DNA of 64,000 nt from positions 10,690,704 to 10,754,703 of the forward strand of contig NC_045139.1 in NCBI RefSeq assembly GCF_008831285.2, in the 5' to 3' direction. Position 1 is the first letter of the stretch. The number at the start of each line of letters is the position of its first letter. Shown here piece by piece: positions 1 to 11,940 of this stretch. The position numbers and the translations under genes were made by a program. This DNA is from Nymphaea colorata. Taxonomy: Eukaryota > Streptophyta > Magnoliopsida > Nymphaeales > Nymphaeaceae. The notes below the pieces were generated by a model. The model was not told where the DNA came from. It saw nothing but the letters and a program-made list of their open reading frames with translations, and searched no databases.

Positions 1-1
1 A

Positions 2-1093
2 TCAACCACTTCATCATCCACATCTTCAAAGAAGGATCATCCAACACAATTTGGCATTCCTATCCCTATTATATGCCAGTGGTTGAAACAGCACTGGGAG
101 GGAAGTTTGGATGAGTTAAGCAAACCCAAAATACCACTCATGCGCTTGATGTCCACAGGGCAGAAAAGTGAGCCTTCAAGTGCTTCCTTTACCCTCCGCA
201 GAGTGTTTAAATCAACGGAAGAGGAAGATAATGATACTCTCTCTTCTCAAATCTGCTCTAGGCCTGTAAATGAACATGGATTGAGTGGGTCTGCTGCTTC
301 ATCTGCTTTTATATGTCAAGAACCTCATATAAGTCATGAGCAGGGAATACCTACTCCAGAAATTTACGAGTCTCCAAAATTGACGGCATGCCCTCTTAGG
401 AAGATGGAAAATCCTCAGGTGCACCTATTGGATATCAACTTCCCACCAATGAATTCCAAAGCTGTGATGCCACCGTTGGCAGTCAAAGAGACCACAGTGC
501 CAGCAAACAGTTCTGGAGTATCGGGCAAAAGCCAACATGATAACGATGCACAGGAACTTGTATCGGATAATGGGTCAGCAGTAGCTGAAAACCCGCTGGC
601 AGAGGCTATTTTGGATGTATCGGATGTAGAAGCAGGGGCTTCCAATGTAGAGTTTGCTGATGACACTCACAGTGAAGTTCAATCCAGTTCTCCTGTAGAG
701 GTTTCGGCGCATCAGAATATAGACAGCAGATACCCAGTTGAATATAGCAGTGATAATGAGACAATGTATTCGGCTGAGACGAGGGAAAGCAGAAACTACA
801 GCAGCCCAAGAGAGCAGAGGCTTCCACATGTTGGGAGGAGCCAGAGCTGTGTGAGCTATAGCCGGTGGGGCAACACTCGCAGAAATTCTATACCTGGACA
901 GAAGCCAATGCTAGAGAAACAGCGGAGCCTGTTTACAGGGAGAAAAATGGGTTCACAGACTGCTACTTACAGGACTCATGATTACTTTAGCCCAACAGTT
1001 TCTTCAATCATGAAAAAGCGTAACAGTACTGAGCAGCAAGCAGTCAAACCCAGGCTGAGTGCCGTGCAGCTATCTCCAAGGTGGATGTTTTGA
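2..1093 (+). CDS. C-terminal part of a large Ser-rich protein, 5' end outside window
   Basis: The frame is open from the left edge to a TGA at 1091-1093, about 363 codons. The visible protein is rich in Ser, Glu and Asp in its first two thirds. Its last ~110 residues turn basic, with Arg/Lys/Ser patches (for example TRRNSIPGQKP and SIMKKRNS) and a tail ending SPRWMF. No catalytic domain, membrane span or signal peptide is visible, so this looks like the disordered tail of a larger cytoplasmic or cytoskeletal protein. A pyrimidine-rich stretch ending in CAG at 79 could be an intron acceptor; in that case the last exon would start near 80 rather than before the window. I do not recognise the family. 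A microtubule-associated or kinesin-type tail is only a guess from composition. Coding potential is convincing because of length and sustained codon usage. Confidence 0.75.
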   Translation, partial: STTSSSTSSKKDHPTQFGIPIPIICQWLKQHWEGSLDELSKPKIPLMRLMSTGQKSEPSSASFTLRRVFKSTEEEDNDTLSSQICSRPVNEHGLSGSAASSAFICQEPHISHEQGIPTPEIYESPKLTACPLRKMENPQVHLLDINFPPMNSKAVMPPLAVKETTVPANSSGVSGKSQHDNDAQELVSDNGSAVAENPLAEAILDVSDVEAGASNVEFADDTHSEVQSSSPVEVSAHQNIDSRYPVEYSSDNETMYSAETRESRNYSSPREQRLPHVGRSQSCVSYSRWGNTRRNSIPGQKPMLEKQRSLFTGRKMGSQTATYRTHDYFSPTVSSIMKKRNSTEQQAVKPRLSAVQLSPRWMF

Positions 1094-3635
1094 ACAATGA
1101 TTTCCTGGGGCACCACATTCAAAGTCAAGCATAGTGTGCTTGCTGTATATCCTGAGAATGTCTTAATTATTTATGCTTATGCCTATTTATTTACCCTCTG
1201 TTAGTTAATCACCATTTTTGTAATTGCATATGTAGCACGTTCACTTCTTAAAGAATAATTTGTTTGAACAGTGCACATATGTTAATGAAATGAGATGAGC
1301 TTATGGCAGTTGAAATCAACAGCATCTTTGCTCGTCTCTTATACAAAATCTGTAATTTTTTAAAATGCTTCCTAAGGATTATGATTGCTGCATTATAAAT
1401 TTGGAGCACAGTTCTGCTGTATCTAGTTCAGACGTTGTGCCCATTCTAATATGATATAATGTGAATGATATGGTATTTGAACATGGGGTTTGCTGGCAGA
1501 CCCACATTACGGTTTTACTTGCATTATTTGTCCAAATTTAACTTTGTTTTTCCTTATCTGCATGCCTGAGCCAGCCAATTACTTGATCATGTATGAAGGG
1601 CACTTACCCTGGTACAATCTTCTTCTTAAGTGCCACGTTTTGTGCTCCTGGAAAGAGGAAGGAGACCCTGGTGCTAAAAAAAAGGTGGGCCTATGAAATG
1701 CACTTTTTCCATGTTCTGCTTTGAAGCGACTCCTGATGTAAGAGCCTGGTAGACACCTTTTCCTTATCTACTAAGAAAGCGTCTTCATCTTTTTGTCCTT
1801 GCAGAAGCATACTGCAAGGCATTGCACAGCAAACCTCTTCAACTTGCTGATTTTAAGCGACCTATCTGACCATGTATTCTAAGCCTCTTTGGTGAATTTT
1901 TTCAATTTGGAATTGTAACTCATTTATTTTTCATCAAGATCTTTCTGGTATTTTTCCATATAAAACATCTGTAACTGCAGTCAAGCAATTTAATGCAATT
2001 GCGGTTCTAGTATTCCTGTGGAAGTCGGCTTGAAGCACGCACTTCCATGACAATGTATGATCCTTTCATCATCTGATGTGTTATGTAGTTGTGCAGCCTG
2101 ATTCTAAGCCTGTAGAAGCTACAAACCCACACCTCTCCCAACACACAGGCATGCATATGCACATCATACAAAAGAGAAAAGGATCAGATCTAGTCATCTG
2201 ACAAATCACTCTCTAGAGGGACCTTACATCTTCATTCTTGGTTTCATCCAATGGCTTCAAACGCAGACAGTGGAGCCCAGCAAAATTACATCATTCATGC
2301 TTATAATGGCATCAGCAGAAAATGGAGATTGAAAACTACACTTATCTTTTGGAAAGTCATCTGGCAGGTTATATAATAAATTGCAGACGAAGCGGCTGGC
2401 TTGAACCTAAATTAACAAAAGGAAAGAAAAAGCAAGAAAATGTACAGCACACCATGTCAAAATGAAGGCATTAACAATCCAGAATTTTGAGCTGCGGCAA
2501 AAGTGAAGAGAAGCTAAGCTGCACTTGGTTGGAACCGAGAATGGCAGTTCCACTACCACCCACATGGGCCGGACTTCAAAGTCGTGATAGAAAAATTTGC
2601 CTTTTAAAGAGAGGTAGTGTTGTTCCATTTGCCTTTTTAATGGCAGAAACCCTCCAAAGACCGGACCAGATGGGCATTGGCCTGACCCCGAAGAGGTGAA
2701 TCCCGGCCAGCACCACCAACAACACGACGGAAAGGCAAAGGGGTTCAAACCGACAGTATCATGACTTCATCTAGAGTCCTTACCTTAATGTCCTTACGTC
2801 CTTCACGTCTTTCTGTCTGCTTACAACTTGCTCTCTCTTTATCCTGCAAGCAACTTATAAATTGAATGGTGCAACAGCAAATATTATATTCACTGAACAG
2901 CTTCACGTGTAGTTTAGTGACAACTATAATAAAAGAACCTCTTCAATGTCTCCAAAGAAGATGTTATGCACATTGTTGCGTATCAGTCTGTATCAAGCGA
3001 TGCAGATGGCATCTGTCTCTTACTGCGGGGCAGATATGGAGCGATATTGGCCTATATATTCAGCTGGGTGTCCGTTGAATGGGGAAAGCAGAGATTCCAA
3101 CGATGAAGAGGAAAGGCCGCCGGCCGGCGAGAATCACAGGCTAAGAGCTCGACATGAGAATATGGTAGCTGGGAGAGTAAAGACTGGAGGAGACAGTGCA
3201 AGACAACCAGATCTACTATACAGATAAAATTGTTTAGATCAAACGGAAAGATGTAAAGCTAATTGATTAATAACGTGTTAAAGGTCGCTACTGTGCAATT
3301 GTGATCTCTTGACAAGATGTAGTGCGGGAGGGCCTATCTCAGCTTGCTGACTCAAAAAAATAATCTTTTTAAATAAATTAATTCCACAAGTTTCCATTTG
3401 GGGACAGATATTTTGCCTTAATCTTAAAAGTAAGCATCCCACTTTTGAATGCCTTGGTTTCAGGCACTGTTCTCACAATTGGAAATTGGATCGAAATTGC
3501 CCAGCCGCTGATTCAGTGGGTAAGTTGAATTGGCAAAATATTATTCTATACAACCTTTTAGAAAGACAAAAAAAAAATGCAAAACTAAGTAAAAAATATT
3601 GGAAAAAGAGTATTGCATAACATGTACTATCTTGA

Positions 3636-4068
3636 GGTAAAGTTTGAATACTTGGAACTAAACACCTGGCCATCAAAATGCTGGTATTGAGTACTGGATA
3701 TCTTTTTGGTGAAATTCTCGTTTTACCTTCCATATACCCCAGTTTGTTTGATTTTTTATAACTTTTGTTTCGGGTATTTTAGTACCATGTTTGTTTATGC
3801 ATAAAGCTTAAACATCATTTGTTTCTAACAATAGTTCAACAACAGTGAATTAAAAACGATGCAGACACTTCAATGGTAAAAGAAAAAAAGCACAGGAATA
3901 ACTTTATTGCTGGAAGTAAAGTTCCACATCTACATAGAAAGTCCCGGGTGTTTAGTTCCGGATTTGTTTTATGATGGAGCTTTCCACCGAATTTGAACTT
4001 CTGTTCTCTCTACAGTAAAGTTGCATCTACACTAAAGTTCCAAGTATTCAAACAGGCCTTTAGATTGG
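3636..4068. repeat. Inverted repeat pair flanking ~350 bp
   Basis: The motif GTTTGAATACTTGGAACT appears near 3644 and in reverse complement near 4040, with further similarity on both sides (tracts matching AGGCCTGTTTGAATAC). This arrangement fits a small TIR transposon, but no clear target duplication was found. Confidence 0.35.
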
Positions 4069-4483
4069 TAGATCATTTAAGCCAATTTTGCTACTGATTT
4101 GATTTGAATAGGCATGAGGTGCGACCATATTTTTCTTTTCAAGTTCGTTGAACCTTTAGTAAGCATTCGTCTGCTTGGAGCTTTCAGAACCCCAAAAGTC
4201 CCTGGGAAGTTCAGAAAAAAGAGATCAATTTTCTGATTTCGACAAAAAAAAAGAAAGTTAGCCATTAAATGAAATACAGTTTCACTGGGATTAATATTAA
4301 TCGACTGTTAATAATTCAATCATGAGTTCCATGATATCCATGGTTGTGAACCAGTTGAATATGGTTTCCACCTCACCTATGATCCCAATCCAAATAGACT
4401 AACTTTAATTTGAAACTGAATATTGTGTTGAGTTCTTAAGCACTGTTTGCCTTATTGGCGATTTTGCATTAGAAACAATATGT

Positions 4484-4574
4484 GGGTATTCTATGAATTT
4501 GTCTCAAAATTAAAGAAGATTAATAAAACACTTGGTTTTATTTCAAATTTGAGACAAATTTATGAAATACTCGC
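4484..4574. repeat. Short foldback (MITE-like) element
   Basis: GGGTATTCTATGAATTTGTC at the left end is matched by the reverse complement of the right end (AAATTTATGAAATACTCG), giving an imperfect stem of about 28 bp around a short A/T loop. Confidence 0.45.
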
Positions 4575-5354
4575 CAAGTATTCTTAATACCAAACGAGCA
4601 CTCGTACCCAAATACTTTTTCTCTTTCTACAAAACATGGTCATGTGTTTCAAAGGTCGTAGTAGTCTCGTCAGCCGGTCCCATGTCCAGTCATAACCCAT
4701 GATCTTACTGATCATATGCATTTTATTTAAACTTTACAATCAGCTCTGCCCATATATGTATGTCTATGCTACCTTTTCCTTTTAATTCCTTTTCTCCCCT
4801 AAAGCTTACATCATTCCATCCCTCAAAAGCAAAAATAAACAGCTCTCAAGAACATAAGCTAAATAACTGCCTCAGAATCTTCTGAATCCATGATGTTCAG
4901 TGGAGGAGCTCAGTAGACCCCATTGTCGATTAGGCGGTCAAAGTTCAAATTATCAATGAACATTTTTCTCATTCATAGGTCCATGCATGATCTCGATGTA
5001 CACAATTCCAAAAGGCAAAGTTGCTTGCTACCATCGTGTCAAAATTTTACAAAGTTTCACTGTTTAGAATGCAGTTTCCTTGAGCAATAAGAAAACACAA
5101 AAAGGTGCACACAGCAGAGGAAAGAACTGCAATACTTTACGGCCAAAATTCTCTTTTCTCTCCCCTTTTCATATTCAAGTTCATGTTCACCCATGGATCT
5201 CTCTGGATTCGGAAGACACTTTTCTCCATCAACTTGCCTTTTCTTATCTCCCTTTATTTTTTGCTTCCTTTGGATCGCTCGACCTCCCAACTTTTGCCCC
5301 TTTAAATCCTTTCTTTTGTTATCCTCCACCTTTGTTCCGAGTCATTGCCCCGTC

Positions 5355-8297
5355 ATGCTCTCCTTTCGGCTGCTGGTGCTGCTGCTGCTCCTCCTGCTCC
5401 TATCAGCCGGCGGCGATGGTGATGGTGGCGACGGTGGTTGCGCTACGAGCAGAGTAATTGTGGCCGCCACCACGTGGTGCGTGGCCAGGAGCAGCATGGA
5501 CAACACCTCCCTGCAGGCGGCGCTCGACTATGCCTGCGGCGTGGGCGGTGCGGACTGCTCGCCTATCTCCTCCGACGGCCTCTGCTTCCTTCCCAACACG
5601 CTGCAGGCGCACGCCTCCTACGCCATGAACAGCTACTACCAGCGGAGCGGCCACGGCCCTACCTCCTGCGACTTCTCCGGTGCCGGAGTCATTGCCATGA
5701 CCGACCCAAGTACCTCTCTTGCCCACCTTTCTTCTCTTCCTTGTCCTCTCCTTCTTACTCCTTATGACCGTTATATGCCATGAAGAGCTCCATGCACCTG
5801 ACTCTCGACCTCCTGGGTTTAGTGTTTTGCCTTTTAACAGTGAAATGAATTTCCTTGACAGTCCGATATTTTTAGATTAAAAAAACAACATGGGTCTTTC
5901 TCAAATTCTTTGCAACGGGTATAGTCTGGTTGGTTGGGCAGGTGAGGTTGAGAAGCTTTGTCCTTGATTCTTATGGGTATTATTCTTTTAGATTGCAAAA
6001 ATGATAGCACCAAGGGTCCTTTTGAATCTCGAAGCAGCCTTAAACCCCAGGAATAGACAAGTAATGAATGAGTTCAACACTATTTGGACCGCTTCCACTC
6101 ACCTGAAAAACATTGGGGTTTCTTGATTTGAGAATGTTTTTATAAATTTAAGCATGCCCGTAAACAAGACATAGCGATGAATGCTACCCTCTTCTTCTTC
6201 TTACCCTGAGAGTCTAAGGTTGCTTTGGGACCTTAGTGGCCAAATAGTATATCTTTTAATTTACTTGTCATGTATGCCACTATTTGCGGTCCAAAAAACA
6301 TAACGTCCATGATAATCAAACTAACGACCAAACTCACATCGAAGGCCAGCTACGCTACGCCCTTTTGTGGACATTCCAAAACTAAGTCACAAAGATTTGG
6401 CTTCGATTAAACTTATTTTATAAGACCCAATGTGTAATCAGATTTTGAACAGTTCTTTCTATAAATTTTATAATTCAGACTTCTCACATTCACAAGAATC
6501 TTCGGTTGGCCAAAAGCAACTTGACGTTACAGGACCTCATATTTGTAGATGGCGTAATCAAGTTTCTCATTTGGCTTTGAGGTGCTAATGGGTGTCCTGC
6601 ATCTTAAATATGGAATATTAGTGCTTCCAATTTAGATGTTTTATTTCCAAGGCACTTCGTTCAGGATTGATCTTCACCCTGTTCTTTTTGTTGATGTTAA
6701 TTTTTTGCTACCATGAAAGCAGATCGAGTTCTTCTAAGCAAAATTTATTGGTATTTTCTGTTAGCATCCATTTTTTCCTCCTTAACCTTCTTGCTATACG
6801 TTTCCAGGCTATGGATCTTGCGTCTATCCTTCATCTGCAAGGTAAAGAAACATACTGAGTCCTGTTTTATCTTTATGCTGATTTCTGCGCTGCACCCTTT
6901 TGAGTCCTCCAATGGAAATACAAAAAATTCGGTTGGCCCGACAGAATTGGGGGACCCACTTGCTCATTCTTGTAAGGAAAAACAACTCTTGACATACCTA
7001 GGGGGCTGTTTGAAAGCAGTAACACATTGTTACTATCTTAAAAATCTATAAAAAAATAAGGTAGATTCATAGAACACTAAAACAAATGTTCCTCTTGCTT
7101 TTTTTTTTTGGTACAAATTCATAGGACCGTAACTATGTATTACTGTTGCCAAACTATCCCTAGAGGATGTTTGATTGAAAGCAATTCTTCGGACACTAAG
7201 AACAAGATGCCTTGTTCATGGCATCCTAGGAATGTTGCACAAGTGGAATGGTAAGTAATTATTTCATGAATATGATGCAAAGATTGAAGCAGATTCATGA
7301 AATGGTTATAAATTGTTTCATTTGCCAAATGGATCACGAGTGTATTTGTAGACAGCAAATCATGCATATTTTGAATCATGCATATTTTGAAATATGGATG
7401 TCAATGGATCAAATTAAAATTGCATGCACCTTTGCCGTATCTGATTTATTTGAATGTTTATATACTCAGATTGAAATAAAAAAAAAAGAGTTATGTGCCA
7501 TATCTAAGTCCGGCTTTTAAATTCACAGCTGACTCCGTATATGATTTAAAAAAATCTCAACCACAATTGTGATATGTCAAAAATCAACTTTTTAAAATGC
7601 ATGCATGTTGATATAGGAAAGTTTAAGTTGCCACATTGATACTAATTGTCTGACTGAGTATGAATTTGGATCGAATCGGATCGATGTCATTTTTTAAATG
7701 TGAGTCCAATCAGACTTTTAATTGTTTTTTTTGAATCCATTTGATTGGACATATGATGCGAATCCGATCCATTCACATCCCTGCTCTTTATATAGCTGGG
7801 CTCCATTTGTTGGAGTACTGGAAAATCTTACGTTCTGATTGTTAGTTGAGATGAGATGCTAAGAGTTGTTGATTGGCTTGTTTGTGTTTGAGTTTGGCAG
7901 TACAGCCAGTGGAATCGGCTCGACAGCACCACCAACAACTATACCCACACCCACCACTACGCCGGTGACTACGCCGGTGACCACGCCGGTGACCACACCT
8001 TGGGCCACGCCGTCGACCATACCTTGGACCACGCCGGTGACCACGCCTTCGACCATGCCCATCACTACACCCACACCCACAACGAATACGCCCACAATTC
8101 CAACCTACAACCCTGCCAACCCCACACCCATCACCAGCACAGGTGGCGGACTTAGTCCTCCTGGGCTCAATAGTCCTCCTGGGCTGGGCTCACCCACTGC
8201 GTCCAATGCCATGATGACCAAGACAAGCACCAGCCATCCAGTTGCAGTGGTCACTCTCTTCTTCTTGCCGCTGCCCTTTTTCTTCCTTTTGGATTAA
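5355..8297 (+). CDS. X8-domain GPI-anchored protein (plasmodesmata callose-binding type)
   Basis: Three exons: 5355-5709, 6808-6841 and 7901-8297, all with GT-AG borders, joining in frame to 261 residues. The chosen ATG gives a strong signal peptide (FRLLVLLLLLLLLSAGG). An upstream in-frame ATG at 5193 would bury it. The X8 carbohydrate-binding module follows: TTWCVAR, then ACG, DCS, LCF, SCDF and SCVYPSS supply the six conserved Cys. The 34-base exon 2 encodes the end of the module (YGSCVYPSS), a split typical of the family. Next comes a Thr/Pro-rich linker of TTP-type repeats, a Ser/Gly-rich stretch and a hydrophobic C-terminus (LFFLPLPFFFLLD) consistent with GPI anchoring. X8 proteins of this design bind callose at plasmodesmata or cell plates. 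Membership is clear; the exact orthologue is not. Confidence 0.88.
6998..7163. mobile_element. Foldback MITE in intron 2 of the X8 gene
   Basis: The left end CTAGGGGGCTGTTTGAAAGC and the right end read in reverse (CTAGGGATAGTTTGGCAACAG) form imperfect terminal inverted repeats about 35 bp long, extending into CAGTAACACATTGTTAC. Related termini with GTTTGGCAAA occur at 20423-20564 and 54295-54420. Confidence 0.6.
7660..7785. repeat. Fragment of the CCGAAT-type MITE family
   Basis: It holds GGATCGAATCGGATCG and GCGAATCCGATCC and ends with CACATCCCTG, resembling the right terminus of the complete element at 36849-37294. The left end is degraded. Confidence 0.45.
7959..8058 (+). repeat. Coding minisatellite, 12-bp ACGCCGGTGACC-type unit
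   Basis: Tandem, slightly diverged 12-base units inside exon 3 of the X8 gene encode the repeated PVTT/PSTI-type linker. The unit length is a multiple of three, so copy-number change would lengthen or shorten the linker without a frameshift. Confidence 0.75.
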
Positions 8298-8485
8298 AAC
8301 TCCAGGAGGATGGTTATGAGGAAGATGAAGTGAAAAATCTCAAAGAATGTAAAGTTGTTAGTTTGATTTTGAATTGTCGTTTCCTTTTTCCTTTTTGTAC
8401 AATTACTATATTATTTACAAATTCCTTATGTTTGCATGTTGAAAAGAAATGTATAATACACTTATCTTGGTTAAACATAGAAGGT

Positions 8486-8831
8486 TAGGGATGTACAACG
8501 AGCAAGCCGAGCACAATCGGGCTTGGCTTGAGTCACATACTGTTCGGCTCAAGGTCGACTTGAGCTTGACTCGAGCTTTATGGAAGAAGCTTGAGCTCGG
8601 ACTTCGTTTTAAGGTCGTGTCACTTGATTCATCTATTATTTTTCTTTCAGTAAAAACAAAAACCATAAAAAAGATGTTAAAATTCGTAAAAAATATGGAC
8701 CCACCCCTCAAGATTAACAAACAGAAAAGAGACAAGTTGAATCGAGTTTAAACAAGACTAGCTCGTGTAATTCAAACTCAACCAGTTTTATAGCTCAAGT
8801 TTTAACTAGAGTTCGAGTTGGACTTATTTAC
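8486..8831. mobile_element. GAGTCGAG-type TIR element, right end lost
   Basis: It begins TAGGGATGTACAACGAGC and is filled with GAGCTTGACTCGAGC-like runs, as in the elements at 19000, 20751, 27880 and 58890. No matching right terminus was found. Confidence 0.5.
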
Positions 8832-9480
8832 TAAACAAGAAGAAAAAGGTATGAACTTTACCTGCTGGTTGTTGCAAGATGATTAAATAATTAAACAGCA
8901 AGATGATTAAATAATTAAAATCCATCACCGGAGGTATTTAGCTATACGGGCATTCACTATGGTTTATTATGGAGTCATGCTTTATAGTATTTTTAGCAAT
9001 AATTTATAGTGATTTAGCAATATATTATCTACCCATTTGGAGTTTAATTATTTAGCCATCCGGCTAGCTCTATCTCTTTCTCTCTCTCACACACACACAA
9101 TTAGTAATTCATAAGACCAGACCACTAGGACAGAGACAAGAAATCCAGGCCACTTAAAATTGATTATTAAAGTACCTTTTTGTATAATTTAATCATATAT
9201 ATATATATATATGTATATGATTTTAGATGTTTTGACGAAAATTATACACTAACTTAGTCATTTTCGTAGCAATTAAATAATAAATGTATGACTTCAAAAT
9301 TTTAATAGTATAAAAATCAATGATTTCTTTAGAAACAACTTGAACTAAGGCTCATTCTATATCGTTGAATTAGTATCCATAAGCACACATTAAAATGTCG
9401 GCATGTTGTTTAAAATATTGTCTTACCGGAATTTAGGACGTCTGGTCTTGCCCATAACTTAAGTGGGTTGGATATATATA

Positions 9481-9523
9481 TAGACACACACACACAAAGA
9501 GAGAGGGAGAGAGAGAGAGAGAA
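9481..9523. repeat. CA/GA compound microsatellite
   Basis: A run of ACAC is followed by an interrupted GAGA run, visible directly. Confidence 0.85.
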
Positions 9524-9524
9524 A

Positions 9525-9740
9525 AATTGGTAACTACTAGATTACTTTGGTAAGGGATAAAAACGAGTTTCACTAAAAATAGTTATTAAAGCGTTTTTTG
9601 TAATCTAACCTTATAGATTTGATCTTAAGAGTGACTTGATGAGGAACATATATTAAGATGATTATTTTTTTTCACTTTAATATTGTTTTTTCACTAAAAC
9701 ATGATTTACATTAAATTGGTATTTACCAACACAATAACAT
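9525..9740. repeat. Copy of a TGGTA-type AT-rich element
   Basis: It shares the core TTTTTTGTAATCTAACCTTA and the following GATCTTAA/GATG order with 31370-31680 and, in reverse, with the element at 62821-63179. Confidence 0.5.
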
Positions 9741-10139
9741 ATTCACATTTTCTTTAAAATAATTTTCAAACAAATGCTTTAGTTTTTGTCTTTTATTCAA
9801 GTGGTCTCGTATCTATCGACAAATTATATATATATATATAACGTTATTAAGAGGGCTAATTTTATAATTCTCCATGTACTTTTGATATAAGGAAAACTTC
9901 ACGATCCTCCTCTTCGGCTGCATTTCCGGCGTTTTTATTGTAGCAGCGCACCATCTTGTCTTCAAGCCATAGCAGCCTTCTTAGGCAGGCCTTTACGTGA
10001 TTCAAACGCTAATGGTGGAGTTAGAAAATTTTGGCTAAGGGGTATTAATTGATTAAGCTTTAAGGGGCACTTATATACAAATAAATAAAAAATTAAGAAG
10101 GTATCAATTTGTAAATAAAGCAATTTTTATGGGTACATA

Positions 10140-10547
10140 ATACGAGCAATGTCGTGTATCAGCCTACACCTACAACATAAAAACTTTAGGCATTACGGAC
10201 GGCCGGAACATGTCGGTGAAGATAGTATCAGTGAAAACCATCCCCGAGAGTTTTTACCGATGTACGGGTTGAACTTCCGTAATGTTTGGCAGGGAAAATG
10301 TTTCAATGACGCGAGAATGGTAACCTGTTAGTAAAACTAGCTAATTACAATGAACTTTTACCGACTTTCATAGTAAATGTTGGTAGTTTGCACCGAAAAA
10401 ACAGTTTCCTTGATGGGAGAATGGTCAAACATTGTTTAAAATAGCTTTCTTTCAGTAGTTTTACCGACGTTCGGATAAGGCGATCCATAAAAAGATTTTT
10501 TAGCGACGTTTGAGTTGGGGATGTCAGTAAAAGACAAACTTGTAGTG
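10140..10547. mobile_element. Right end of a CACTA (En/Spm) element
   Basis: The right edge read in reverse starts CACTACAAGTTTGTC, the hallmark CACTA terminus. The 400 bases inside it carry repeated ACCGACGTT/ACCGATGT-like subterminal motifs in varied forms, as CACTA elements do. The left terminus was not found, so the copy is truncated or solitary. Confidence 0.65.
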
Positions 10548-11770
10548 AATTCATCTTCTTTTTGTAGGGTTACCTCCACTACTCAAGAAGGACTGGGGTC
10601 TTGACCGCTTTCAACTTTAATGTCTCTGCTTTATGTTGCATGCTATGGTTGCATTTTATATTTTTGAAAAATTTAAATTTGTCTTATGTTAAAATCTGAA
10701 AAATATTGAAATATTATTTATTCTCCCTAAAAAAAAATTAGGGCTCCACCCGTGGGAACCAAGGTCCTGTAGTGAGGGTAGAGCCTCCTTTATATATATA
10801 TATTATGGAATCCTTAATATATAATTAATAAATTTTCAATTAACCATGAGACAGTGATTTGGGTCTCGTAGGTTTATCCTATATAATTGGATCCAAAGGC
10901 ACCCATGTTCAACCACCACCTAACTAGGGCCCTGCTTGATAGGTTGACCCTTTGGAAGCGCTAAAGCTATTCCAAAATTCTTTAGTCCTTTCTTCAAGTA
11001 ATGTTTTGATTATTCTTGCCTGATTGCTTTGTTGGGTCTTGTTGATGCCTTTCCCTAAGAAAGCGCCAAACTACTGGACAAGAGCGGTTGTGTTTCCTCA
11101 CATTTTTTTGCTTGCTTCAACTTCCTTGACACAAAAGCAAATTCGTCGCATAAAAAAGAAGATTCTTTCATTTACTTGGTGCAAATATTGAAAAGGGCGG
11201 AAAGCTGATCATAGATTTTGTTCTTTGTGCATTTTTTTTCTTTCTTTTTTCCTTTTCAGTTGAGAAACCAAAGGGGTGGGAGAATTCTTGTGTTACAAGG
11301 AGAATTAATCAACAACAAGCTAGACAATGTAAAACTACTAAAAAACTGCATCATCTCTTTGGAAGAAAAACTCTCTTCAACCAATTTTTGAGAAATGCGT
11401 CTTCCATTTTCCATTACCTTGGCATCATTCTGATTTTTTTCAGAATTGCTAGATACAGATCTTTGAGGCTTTGCCTCGATTTCCACAAACGAATTACGCG
11501 TCAGTATGGTTATGATAAAAATACCCCTCTTCACACAAAGAAGAAAACTTTTTAAAAAGACAAAAAATAAAAACCAAAAAATTAAAGAAAAAGACTATAA
11601 AGGACATGCCTTTTTAAAAAATTATTAAAATGTCCCGTACTTAGACTCTACATATGAATGTTGTATGCCCATAACGGTCCACACAACTCAATCTACTTTG
11701 CTTGTGCTCTATCCGAAAAAGTGTATGCTTGGTAGTCTTTAGCTTAGATGTGATATCACTGGATCCCTGG

Positions 11771-11940
11771 GGCAGCTTTAGGGGCGAAGCCAAGCACCTC
11801 AATTTTTTTTTTAAATGTACATCTAAATTTTAGAAAATTTTATTTATTTTTAAATAAAAATTTCGAAGAATGATATTTCAATCCGTGTCAAAATTTTAGA
11901 AACTGTCATTCGGTCCTCCTCATGAAAAATTTCTACTCTG
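11771..11940. repeat. Copy of the GGGGCGGAGCCA-type AT-rich element
   Basis: It starts GGGGCGAAGCCA, has an AAATTTTAGAAAATTTT core and ends CTCATGAAAAATTTCT. It closely resembles 36005-36180 and is looser at 35733-35895 and 33818-33985. Confidence 0.5.

Larger units (their letters stand above)
1094..5354. other. 3' UTR then intergenic, no supported gene
   Basis: The first ~170 bases after the stop are probably 3' UTR. The rest is AT-rich and contains only short ORFs without family resemblance, a widely spaced inverted repeat (3636-4068) and a small foldback (4484-4574). The last ~200 bases before 5355 are pyrimidine-rich and are probably the promoter and leader of the X8 gene. Confidence 0.5.

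Noticed and set aside
1490-3227. Small plus- and minus-strand ORFs between the first gene and the X8 gene
   Set aside because: Short, unconserved-looking and lacking splice partners that would give a domain.
5403-5767. ORFs in other frames of the X8 exon 1 (plus and minus)
   Set aside because: Shadows of the GC-rich coding exon; they lack the Cys pattern and signal peptide.
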